From the NCBI GenBank assembly GCA_963782465.1, contig CAWAJR010000006.1, positions 806,001 to 870,000 of the forward strand: DNA of 64,000 nucleotides. Reading direction: 5' to 3'. Source of the DNA: JAODBJ01 sp963782465 (GTDB lineage: Bacteria > Actinomycetota > Acidimicrobiia > IMCC26256 > PALSA-610). Numbering within the stretch: the first letter of the stretch is position 1; the number at the start of each line of letters is the position of its first letter. The notes beneath the pieces were generated by a model. It did no database searches, had not been told where the DNA came from, and was given only the letters and a program-made list of their open reading frames with translations. Position numbers and translations under genes: made by a program. Shown piece after piece: positions 43,270 to 51,018 of the stretch.

Positions 43270-43885
43270 ATGTCCGGCGCACCCGACGTACCGACGTTGC
43301 GGCACCCGCTCGTGCGCTTGGAACCACTCTGCGCTGCGCACGTCGACGGGCTCGTCGCCGCCGCCGCCGAAGACCGGTCCAGCTTCGGTCTGACCACGGT
43401 GCCGGCCACGGCCGACGATGTCGCGCACTATGTGCAGGCCCTCGTCGCGGCGCGGGAGGCGGGCGCCGACGTCCCGTTCGCGCAAGTGCGCGCCGACGAC
43501 GAACGGGTGGTCGGTGCGACCCGGTACCTCAACCTGCGGGCGCGGCCCGGTGGCGCGCTCCCGTTCGCCGTCGAGATCGGTGGCACCTGGCTCGCGGCGT
43601 CGGCGCAGCGGACCGGCATCAACGTTGCGGCGAAGTTGCTGCTCCTGTCGTATGCGTTCGAGACGTGGACGGTGGAGCGGGTCGACTTCAAGACCGACGC
43701 GGCGGAACACGCGGTCACGGACCGCGATCGAGGCGCTCGGCGCAACGTTCGAGGGTGTGCTGCGAAGCTGGCAGCCGTCGCACGCGACCGGCGAAGCGGC
43801 GCTGCTCCGCGACTCGGCGATGTACTCGATCGTCAGCGCCGAATGGCCCACCGTGCGCGAGCGCTTGCGGGCGCGTCTGCAATAG
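43270..43885 (+). CDS. GNAT N-acetyltransferase, frameshifted
   Basis: A RimJ-like acetyltransferase. The first frame covers LRHPLVRLEPLCAAHVDGLV, GATRYLNLRARPGG and GGTWLAASAQRTGINVAAKL, the acetyl-CoA site, up to VERVDFKTDA. There, at 43699-43704, one extra G in GACGCGGCGGAAC moves the reading; the correct continuation is NTRSRTAIEALGATFEGVLR and SWQPSHATGEAALLRDSAMY to RARLQ. Removing that base gives a normal protein of about 204 residues. True mutation or assembly error cannot be separated here. Confidence 0.78.
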
Positions 43886-43887
43886 CG

Positions 43888-46332
43888 CTACTCGACGTGC
43901 AGGATCTCGGCCGGGTTCACGCGCGCCGCTTGCGCAGCCGGGAACAAGGCCACGCCGTTTCCCGCGAGGAGTGCCGTCGCGACGACCAGGATGATCAGCG
44001 CGACCGGCACGACGTCGTGCACGGGGATACCCAGCCAGTTCGAGGTGAGTGCCCACAGTGCCCGTCCGCCGAGCACGCCGGCCGGGATCGCGACCACGAG
44101 CGTCAGCGCGACAAGCGTCGTGGCCTGCACCAGGACCGACACGCGCAGTTGCCCCGACGTGAAGCCGAGCGCGCGCAAGACACCGAGATCATGGCGCCGC
44201 CTCCGCACCATGCTCACCAGGAGATGGACCATGCTCGCGAGGGCCAGCACGACGAGGAGACCGGCCAGCGCGAGTGGCGTCCCTTCGAGGTGCTGGTAGG
44301 TCGCGACGTAGTTCGGGCGTTGCGCCGGCAGCACCAGCCCGTTACCGGAATGGCCATCGAACACCTTGTCGACGAAGAAGGACGCGGGCGTGCCTTTCGT
44401 CGCATCGACGAGCATGAACGGGGTCGCGGCGACGGGTGAATTCGCAGCATTGTCGAGCGGGCCGAACCGCGCGAGGCCGTCGAGCGTCATTGCCACACCG
44501 ACGCCGAGACCGGTGGGCTCCGACGCCGGGTACGGCGCAAAACGCGGGAACACCGCCTGACCGACGATGGCGAAGCGACGGGTGACGCTGCCGACGGTGA
44601 CGTCGACCGCGTCGCCGACGTGCCGGTGCAACGAGCGCAGCGTTTCGGCGCCGACCGCGAGATCGTGCGACTGTTGCGGCTCGCGACCACGCACGGCTTG
44701 CGTGACCGCGATGCCGGGCACCCGCTGTACCGCGACGGCACCGATCGTCTTCCCCGAGATCGTGAGTTGCGCGTACGCGGCGACGGCCGACGCGTGTACG
44801 TGGGGGTCGTGTTCCATCGCCGCCGCCTGATGCTCGAGCGCGGCCACCGTGGTGTCGCCGGCCGGCTCGACCTGGTACGACCAGACCCATCCGTACATGC
44901 GCGGGGTCGACGTGAAGTGCGTGAGGCCGCTCGCGTAGACGATCGTGGCGACCAGCGCCGCGATCGCGAGGCCGACACCGAACGCCGTCGACCGCAGCGG
45001 GATCGTCGCGTCACCGCGCCCGGGATCCAGCGCGAACCGGACGCCGGTGACGACCGGTGGCGACGCACTGGAGCCGGCAACCGCGTCGGCGAACCGGTGT
45101 TGACGCACGGTGTCGCGCGCCGAATGCCGCAGCGCACCCGTCGCCTCGTGCACCGCGAGGAGCAGGATCAGCGCAACGGCGCCCGACACGACGACGGTGA
45201 AGTCGATGTCGACTCCTCGATGCGGTTCCAGCGCCCGCAACGGGCCGATCGGCATGAACACGGAACCGGCGATGGCGACGCTGGTCGCGACGACGGCCGC
45301 GACGGCGCCCATGAACGCTCCTCGCAGGATCCCGACGCGCGCGAGGTCGGCGCTCGTTGCTCCGAGCGACCGGAGCACGGGCCGCGACGTTGCCTCCACG
45401 CGCTGCTGGCGCGTCACGATTTGCGACACAGCCGCGGCACCGGCGAGCAACGCGAGCAACGCGAACAGCCAGAGGGCCAGCACGTACGGACGAATCGCGC
45501 GCCGGCCGCGCTGCAACGTCCCACTGACCTCCTGGAAGTCGAGCACGTTCGACCCGGCGATCGCACGAGCGTGCCGTTCGAACTCGGGGAAGCGCGACCG
45601 GTCGGACAGGCGCACGCTCAACCCACCGAAGGCCGACCCGAGATGCGCGATCCGCCGTGAAAGCGACTGCGTGAGCACGACCGTCGACGAGAGGCGCGGA
45701 TCATCGGCGGTGCGCGTCGCGTCGTCGAGTGGACGGACGATCGCGGCGACCCGCAACGTGTACGGCTTCGGTTTCAGGGTACGGAACGATTCCGGGTTTC
45801 GCACCGCCGCGAGATCGAAGAAGCCGACGCGCAGCGTGCTGCCCACACGCAGACGATGTTCCCTCGCCGCGGTTTCGTTGATCACGATCGCGTGGAGGTC
45901 GCTCGCGGGCGGCACCCGACCGGCAACGACTCCCGGCCGATCGATCGCGCGGAACTCGAAACCGTCGGGGTTCTCGAAGGTGAGCACGCTGTGCACCGAC
46001 TCGACCCATGCGGCGTCGAGATGACCCGACGGGGTGAGCGTCGCCATCGGCGCCGCCTGCATTCGCGCGTACTCCGCGACCTCCGGGAGGTGTTCGAGGC
46101 GCTGCCACTGCGCCTCGCTGAGCGAACCGTTGTTGGGGTTCACCAGCACGTCGGCAGTGCGGTCTTCCCTGACGACACGCTCCAGCGAGGAGTCGGTACG
46201 GCGCGCGCCCGCCACCGCGACCATGACGACCCCGCCCGCGATGCCCGCCACCGCGCCGATCAATGCCCACGTCCTCCAGCGACGCGCGCACGCCACCCGG
46301 AACTGGAACCACACCGCGGCCACGGTGGTCAT
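43888..46332 (-). CDS. FtsX-like ABC-type permease
   Basis: 814 residues. An N-terminal membrane helix (WALIGAVAGIAGGVVMVAVA) leads to a large extracytoplasmic domain with an MacB-like fold. Three helices follow (ALWLFALLALLAGAAAVSQI and later), then a fourth span, a second periplasmic domain and a final triple-helix block ending GNGVALFPAAQAARVNPAEI. The duplicated FtsX layout matches permeases that export or extract lipids and peptides. No ATPase gene lies beside it, so it is an orphan permease or uses a distant partner. Confidence 0.85.
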   Translation of the reverse strand: MTTVAAVWFQFRVACARRWRTWALIGAVAGIAGGVVMVAVAGARRTDSSLERVVREDRTADVLVNPNNGSLSEAQWQRLEHLPEVAEYARMQAAPMATLTPSGHLDAAWVESVHSVLTFENPDGFEFRAIDRPGVVAGRVPPASDLHAIVINETAAREHRLRVGSTLRVGFFDLAAVRNPESFRTLKPKPYTLRVAAIVRPLDDATRTADDPRLSSTVVLTQSLSRRIAHLGSAFGGLSVRLSDRSRFPEFERHARAIAGSNVLDFQEVSGTLQRGRRAIRPYVLALWLFALLALLAGAAAVSQIVTRQQRVEATSRPVLRSLGATSADLARVGILRGAFMGAVAAVVATSVAIAGSVFMPIGPLRALEPHRGVDIDFTVVVSGAVALILLLAVHEATGALRHSARDTVRQHRFADAVAGSSASPPVVTGVRFALDPGRGDATIPLRSTAFGVGLAIAALVATIVYASGLTHFTSTPRMYGWVWSYQVEPAGDTTVAALEHQAAAMEHDPHVHASAVAAYAQLTISGKTIGAVAVQRVPGIAVTQAVRGREPQQSHDLAVGAETLRSLHRHVGDAVDVTVGSVTRRFAIVGQAVFPRFAPYPASEPTGLGVGVAMTLDGLARFGPLDNAANSPVAATPFMLVDATKGTPASFFVDKVFDGHSGNGLVLPAQRPNYVATYQHLEGTPLALAGLLVVLALASMVHLLVSMVRRRRHDLGVLRALGFTSGQLRVSVLVQATTLVALTLVVAIPAGVLGGRALWALTSNWLGIPVHDVVPVALIILVVATALLAGNGVALFPAAQAARVNPAEILHVE

Positions 46333-46717
46333 TTGAACGCGGAGCGCGGGGCGGCGACAAGGACGGCGGCTTCCCTGTGGTCACGGGTGCTGGCACCAAC
46401 ACGGACCGTCGGGCCGGCCGGGCACCGCGCCGTTTGATCCGGCTTCGAGAAGAGGTAGAACGGGGGTGAGCGAAGCGAACCTGTCCGGTCCCCTGCTGGG
46501 GCGGCGGGGATCGAACGAGGTGTCGGCGTGCTGGCCGCCGCAGACGCGCGCCCCCCAGGGAGCGGCGGCCGAGCGCGCTGCGCCGGCACCTCGGCACCGG
46601 CGGCCGGTCGGATTTCTTCCCGATCTCGCGTAACGCACCGCCGTCCCGGCGACACTGGGCACGACGGGGGGGCCGACGGCCCTCGAGCGGGGAACGACGG
46701 GGAACGACGGGACGACG
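46333..46717. other. Intergenic region upstream of the sigma operon
   Basis: 385 nt between divergent genes. It contains a promoter-like TTTC..CGTAACGC element (46613-46636) and a short direct repeat GGAACGACGG (46691-46710) just before the first anti-sigma gene. I see no credible coding frame. Confidence 0.6.
46613..46636 (+). promoter_or_regulatory. Candidate ECF-sigma promoter, copy 1
   Basis: TTTCTTCCCGATCTCGCGTAACGC shares TTTC, CCG, CTC and the 8-mer CGTAACGC with 47991-48013. Position, about 80 nt before the sigma operon, fits autoregulation. Confidence 0.4.
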
Positions 46718-46969
46718 GTGACGGGCGAACCGGGAATCACATGCCGCGAGTTCGTCGAGCTCGTCACCGCGTACCTCGATCGAGGGTTGGACGCGAGTGC
46801 CCGGCAGCGCTTCGAGGAGCACCTCGCGTCGTGCCCGGGGTGCGAGACCTACCTGGAGCAGATCAAGGAAGTGACGCGAGAGGTCGGAAGGCTCCGGGAG
46901 GAGCACCTTTCCGCTCCGGTTCGCGCGCATCTGCTCGACGCGTTCCGCGACTGGAAAGCAGAACCATGA
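46718..46969 (+). CDS. Zinc-finger anti-sigma factor (zf-HC2), first copy
   Basis: 83 residues. CREFVELVTAYLDRGLD and EEHLASCPGCETYLEQIK give the His-x3-Cys-x2-Cys zinc site, with an extra Cys at the N-terminus. A short tail (REEHLSAPVRAHLLDAFRDW) follows; no membrane helix, so it is cytosolic and may sense redox state. Its stop overlaps the sigma ATG (ATGA). It is about 55-60% identical by eye to the second anti-sigma gene after the sigma factor. GTG start. Confidence 0.9.
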   Translation: MTGEPGITCREFVELVTAYLDRGLDASARQRFEEHLASCPGCETYLEQIKEVTREVGRLREEHLSAPVRAHLLDAFRDWKAEP

Positions 46970-47712
46970 CGGTCGACCAGCGCGAGCCGGTGGAAGTCGC
47001 GCGCGTTGGTAATGTCGGCCACCGGATGGGCAACGACGACGACAGCGCGATCGCCGGCGCCGGCTCGAGCCCTCCCAACGATGCGACCATCGTCGCCGCG
47101 TGGCGGGCGGGCAACGAACAGGTTTTCGCCGCCGTGGTCGACGCGTGGTCGCCGGCAATGCTCCGGCTCGCACGCCTCCACGTCGCGTCACGGGAAGTCG
47201 CGCAGGACGTCGTGCAGGAGACATGGATTGCCGCTGTGCGCGGGATCGACCGTTTCGAGGGCCGATCGAGCTTGCGGACCTGGGTGTTCAAGATCCTCCT
47301 GAACATCGCGCGTACGACCGGGGCGAAGGAACATCGCACCCAACCGTTCTCGTCGACCTTCACCGACGAGAACGGCCCGACCGTGGACCCGAGCCGGTTC
47401 CAAGGACCCACCGATCGCTATCCCGGCGGGTGGCGGCAGTTCCCCGATCCGTGGCCGACGCCCGAACACGCCGCGCTCGCGGGCGAGATGCGTACCGTCG
47501 TCGAAGCCTGCGTCGCCAACCTCCCCGACCGTCAACGCGCCGTTATCGAACTGCGCGACGTGCACGGCTACGACGCCGACGAGGTGTGCGATCTGCTCGA
47601 CTTGACCCCCGGCAATCAACGGGTGCTCCTCCACCGCGCACGCGCGACCGTCCGGCGCGATCTCGAGCACTATTTCGCGGAGCCGACGCGACCGTTGACG
47701 GTGATGCAATGA
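46966..47712 (+). CDS. ECF RNA polymerase sigma factor
   Basis: 248 residues. Region 2 spans MLRLARLHVASREVAQDVVQ and TWIAAVRGIDRFEGRSSLRT with WVFKILLNIAR. Region 4 is LPDRQRAVIELRDVHGYDAD and EVCDLLDLTPGNQRVLLHRA. A 60-residue linker with proline/glycine is longer than usual, and about 40 extra residues precede region 2. Stop/start overlaps join it to an anti-sigma gene on each side. It likely drives its own operon and the secreted beta-propeller gene downstream. Confidence 0.92.
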   Translation: MTVDQREPVEVARVGNVGHRMGNDDDSAIAGAGSSPPNDATIVAAWRAGNEQVFAAVVDAWSPAMLRLARLHVASREVAQDVVQETWIAAVRGIDRFEGRSSLRTWVFKILLNIARTTGAKEHRTQPFSSTFTDENGPTVDPSRFQGPTDRYPGGWRQFPDPWPTPEHAALAGEMRTVVEACVANLPDRQRAVIELRDVHGYDADEVCDLLDLTPGNQRVLLHRARATVRRDLEHYFAEPTRPLTVMQ

Positions 47713-47957
47713 GCGACACCTCACGGATGGCCTGCAACGAGTTCGTCGAGCTGGTAACCGACTACGTCGAAGGCGCGCTCGACGACAAAACCGCGGCCCG
47801 TTTCGACGCGCACCTCGCGCTCTGCCCCGGCTGCGTGACCTACCTCGAACAAATCCGCGAGACGATCAGCACGGTCGGCACCCTGCGCGAGGACCACCTC
47901 TCGCCCGAGGCGCGTACCCACCTGCTCGACGCGTTCCGCGACTGGTCGGGCAGCTGA
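47709..47957 (+). CDS. Zinc-finger anti-sigma factor (zf-HC2), second copy
   Basis: 82 residues, paralogous to 46718-46969. CNEFVELVTDYVEGALDD and DAHLALCPGCVTYLEQIR carry the same zinc ligands, and the tail LREDHLSPEARTHLLDAFRD is nearly the same. The ATG overlaps the sigma stop (ATGA). The two copies have diverged most in the helix between the N-terminal Cys and the zinc site, the region that could set specificity or redox threshold. Confidence 0.9.
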   Translation: MSDTSRMACNEFVELVTDYVEGALDDKTAARFDAHLALCPGCVTYLEQIRETISTVGTLREDHLSPEARTHLLDAFRDWSGS

Positions 47958-47990
47958 ACCGGCGCCTTTCGTACCGGCGTTCAGCAAACG

Positions 47991-48013
47991 TTTCGCGACC
48001 GGCTCCGTAACGC
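47991..48013 (+). promoter_or_regulatory. Candidate ECF-sigma promoter, copy 2
   Basis: TTTCGCGACCGGCTCCGTAACGC, 59 nt before the secreted beta-propeller gene, matches the element before the sigma operon, including CGTAACGC. AAAC just before it could be the -35. Confidence 0.4.
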
Positions 48014-48071
48014 TACGCATCCTCGGCCGACTGACGCTCGACATTGCTCGGTCAGTCTCGAGGAGAAACCA

Positions 48072-49241
48072 GTGAAGAAGATCACCCGGATGCTGCTCCC
48101 GGCAGCCATCGCGACGATGACGGCGGTCGCCGGATGGGCGGGAACCGCCTCGGCGCATGATGCGCCGCCGCGGAACCGTGACCACGCCGTGTTCATCGAA
48201 ACCGACAACGCGAACGCGAACGAAGTGATCGCGTACCACCGCAACAGCGACGGCACGCTCGGCGCAGCGCGCCGGTACGCAACCCGCGGTCGCGGAACAA
48301 CAATCCAGGGCGCGGTCGTCGACCCGCTCGCGTCGCAGGGGGCGGTCACGTACGACGCGCTGCATCGCCTGCTGTACGCGGTGAACGGCGGGAGCAACTC
48401 GCTCTCGGTGTTCGCGGTGAACGGCGACCGGCTCACACTCAGGCAGGTGATCGGCTCCGGCGGCGCGACGCCCGTGAGCGTCGCCGCGCACGGCAACCTG
48501 GTGTACGTGCTCAACGCGGGTAACGGCGGCAGCGTCGACGGCTACGCGGTGTTCGACGGTTCGCTTCGCTTCCTGCCGTACTCGCACCGCGCGCTCGGCC
48601 TGGGCTCGGCACCGTCGCCCGACATGAACTTCCTCTACTCACCCGGACAGGTCGGGTTCAGCCCGACGGGCCGGCAAGTGCTCGTCGCGACGAAGGCGAA
48701 CGGGAGCACGATCGACGTGTTCGCGGTGCAGCACGACGGCCGGCTGTCGGCCAAGCCGGTCGTGACACCGTCGGCGACCCCGGTCCCCTTCGGTTTCGTC
48801 TTCGACGCGCGTGGCCACCTCGTGAGCGCAGAGGCGGGCGCGAGCACACTCTCGACCTACGCGCTCCACACGAACGGCACGCTGAGCCTGCTCGGGTCGC
48901 TCCCCGACAACCAGAAGGCGCTGTGCTGGATCGCCGAGGCAGGCCGCTTCTTCTACGTCGCGAACGCCGGCAGTGGCACGGTGAGCGGCTACACGGTTGA
49001 CGCGGCCGGCCGGCCCGCGTTCATCGGCGACTCGCACACCGCGACGCCAGGCGTGCTCGCAACGACGAGCGGCGGGACCATCGACCTTGCCGCAACGCCC
49101 GACGGCCACTTCCTCTACGTTCAAAGCGGCAAGATCGGCGCCCTTGACGCGTACCGCATCGGCTTCGACGGCACGCTGCGGCACGTGGCCTCGATCTCGG
49201 GGTTCGGTGCCGGCGGCCTCGAAGGCATCGCGACCAACTGA
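48072..49241 (+). CDS. Secreted lactonase-like beta-propeller protein
   Basis: 389 residues. A signal peptide (KKITRMLLPAAIATMTAVAG, cleavage after TASA) leads to a repeat protein with blade motifs such as LLYAVNGGSNSLSVFAVNGD, QVLVATKANGSTIDVFAVQH and FFYVANAGSGTVSGYTVDAA. This is the 7-bladed lactonase/YVTN-like propeller. It may hydrolyse a lactone or bind ligands outside the cell; catalytic residues are not assignable by eye. GAGGAG precedes a GTG start. Candidate target of the adjacent ECF sigma factor. Confidence 0.85.
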   Translation: MKKITRMLLPAAIATMTAVAGWAGTASAHDAPPRNRDHAVFIETDNANANEVIAYHRNSDGTLGAARRYATRGRGTTIQGAVVDPLASQGAVTYDALHRLLYAVNGGSNSLSVFAVNGDRLTLRQVIGSGGATPVSVAAHGNLVYVLNAGNGGSVDGYAVFDGSLRFLPYSHRALGLGSAPSPDMNFLYSPGQVGFSPTGRQVLVATKANGSTIDVFAVQHDGRLSAKPVVTPSATPVPFGFVFDARGHLVSAEAGASTLSTYALHTNGTLSLLGSLPDNQKALCWIAEAGRFFYVANAGSGTVSGYTVDAAGRPAFIGDSHTATPGVLATTSGGTIDLAATPDGHFLYVQSGKIGALDAYRIGFDGTLRHVASISGFGAGGLEGIATN

Positions 49242-49275
49242 CGCCGGCGCGGAAACGCGCGACGCTCCACCGGAA

Positions 49276-49306
49276 GCGTGCGGCCGGGCCGGTCCCGGCC
49301 GCACGC
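49276..49306. terminator. Hairpin after the beta-propeller gene
   Basis: 13-nt perfect arms (GCGTGCGGCCGGG) with a CCGGT loop, 34 nt beyond the stop. No T-tract. Confidence 0.65.
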
Positions 49307-49391
49307 CGCGGTGCCGATAGCGCGAGACTTTTCGCATCGCGTCGGGGCCACCCGGGACAACGGCGACGCGAGGGACACCACGGAGGCTGCC

Positions 49392-49880
49392 GTGCGACTT
49401 CGGGTGATGGTCGGAGTGGTCTGCGTCGTGGTGACGGCGGTGGCCGGTGCACCGGCCGCCCGCGCTGCGACTCCCGCGCCGGCCTTCGGCGAATCGGCAA
49501 GCCCGGGCGGTCGCGGCTACGTCTTGCTCGGCGCCGACGGTGGCATGTTCGCGTTCGGCGGCGCCCGGTTCTTCGGCAGGGTCCAAAACTGCTTCGCCGA
49601 CGCCGGTTGTTCGTCGATCGCGTCGACGCCGACCCACGATGGGTACTACGTCGCCGGCGACGGTTGCACGATCATCGGACGAGGCAACGCCCATCAGCTC
49701 GGCACACCACCGCGCGTCGGGATCGGCGCCGGGTGCCGTATCGCGCTAGCTCCGTTTGGGATCGGCTACTGGCTCGCCGCCTCCGACGGCGGCGTCTTCG
49801 CCTGCGGCGACGCCAGGTTCTCCGGCTCGGCGGCCGGGCTGCCGCTCCAAGCACCCGTGCGCGACATCATCCCGGGATGA
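49392..49880 (+). CDS. Small secreted protein with GYWLxxSDGGVF repeats
   Basis: 162 residues with a signal peptide (VMVGVVCVVVTAVAGAPAAR) from GTG 49392. The mature part holds repeats GYVLLGADGGMFAFGGARFF and GYWLAASDGGVFACGDARFS, the same unit as the tail of the 1749-residue exoprotein. Four cysteines lie in the middle (CFADAGC, GCTII, GCRIA). Probably a fragmentary beta-propeller or cell-surface module; function unknown. Its end overlaps the convergent GNAT gene by 14 nt. Confidence 0.75.
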   Translation: MRLRVMVGVVCVVVTAVAGAPAARAATPAPAFGESASPGGRGYVLLGADGGMFAFGGARFFGRVQNCFADAGCSSIASTPTHDGYYVAGDGCTIIGRGNAHQLGTPPRVGIGAGCRIALAPFGIGYWLAASDGGVFACGDARFSGSAAGLPLQAPVRDIIPG

Positions 49881-50910
49881 GGCCGGCGCGCCCGGGTGCG
49901 ATTTCGGCCTGCCACTCGGTGCGCGTCGCGACGACGTCGAAGCCGAGCGCATCGTTGATGCCGAGCATCGGCGCGTTCGAGAACGCATTGTCGGTTCGGA
50001 CCCGCTCGATGCCGGGCCGTTCCTTCCGGAGGCGGTCGAGCATCACCGCCTTGGCCCATTTGGCGAGGCCGAGACCGCGATGCCTGGGGTCGATACCGGT
50101 GTTCTGTTGGAGGGCGACGGTCGGTTCCCGTGCCTCGAAGATCATTTCGGTGCCGCCGACACAGGCGCCCGTCGGTCCGCGTACCAACACCGTCCAGCGC
50201 GTCCGTCCGGCCACGCGCAGCGCATCGTCGAGCTCGGCGATGTCGTCGGCGCCGAGGAGAACGTCGCCGATCTCGAGCTCGTCGCGTGGCGCGGTCTGCA
50301 TGATGTGGTGGAACGTCGCGCCGTCGGCCCGGAGGTGCTCGGGGAAGGGACCGTCGACCATCTCCAGGGCGTAGCCGCGGGCGCGGGCCCGTCCGGCAAG
50401 CGCCCAGCGTTCGATCATCTGCCAGTCGACGCCGGCGACGCGCAGCTCACTCGTACGGTTGACTCGCGCCACCCGGCCTCCGACCCGACGGGAGAACGCG
50501 TCACCGGCGCGTACCGCGTCGAACGTCGACCACGTCAGCACCGACCGCCCTTCGCGGGCCGTTTGGTCGCAAATCTCGGCGAACAACGACGACCCGACGC
50601 CGCTGCGGCGCCGATCGCGACGCACGAGCACGTCGCACTCCATCACGCTCGGGCCCCCGGCGGCGTTCGACCAGCAGAAAGCCGCCGCGACCGGCTCGCC
50701 TCCGGCCGCTTCGGCCAGCCAGGCATGGTCGTGGAACTGCGACGGGAGGTTGCGGGCGAAGGCGATGTACGACCCGAGCGCCCGGGGCATGCGCCGGGAC
50801 CCGGTTTCGGCCGACACCGGCGCCTCGATCGCATGGAGGGCGGTCAGATCGGCGTCGGTGCCGGAACGGAACCCGACCCGGCGCACCCGGACATCTGGCA
50901 CGCTGCGCAC
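49867..50910 (-). CDS. Two-domain GNAT acetyltransferase
   Basis: 347 residues, two acetyltransferase domains in tandem as in mycothiol synthase. The first has VLVRRDRRRSGVGSSLFAEI and the second DPRHRGLGLAKWAKAVMLDR and NAPMLGINDALGFDVV, each an acetyl-CoA binding strand-loop. GTG 50910 is preferred. The true substrate is unknown; resemblance to MshD is only in architecture. Confidence 0.8.
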   Translation of the reverse strand: MRSVPDVRVRRVGFRSGTDADLTALHAIEAPVSAETGSRRMPRALGSYIAFARNLPSQFHDHAWLAEAAGGEPVAAAFCWSNAAGGPSVMECDVLVRRDRRRSGVGSSLFAEICDQTAREGRSVLTWSTFDAVRAGDAFSRRVGGRVARVNRTSELRVAGVDWQMIERWALAGRARARGYALEMVDGPFPEHLRADGATFHHIMQTAPRDELEIGDVLLGADDIAELDDALRVAGRTRWTVLVRGPTGACVGGTEMIFEAREPTVALQQNTGIDPRHRGLGLAKWAKAVMLDRLRKERPGIERVRTDNAFSNAPMLGINDALGFDVVATRTEWQAEIAPGRAGLIPG

Positions 50911-51018
50911 GCCCCCAGTCTTCACCTCGACGCCGCGACCTTCTCCGGCCGGACACTCTGACCGCGTGATACGGGACTTCTTCCCCTCACCGCGTGCCGG
51001 CCCGAGAGGTCCAATGGG

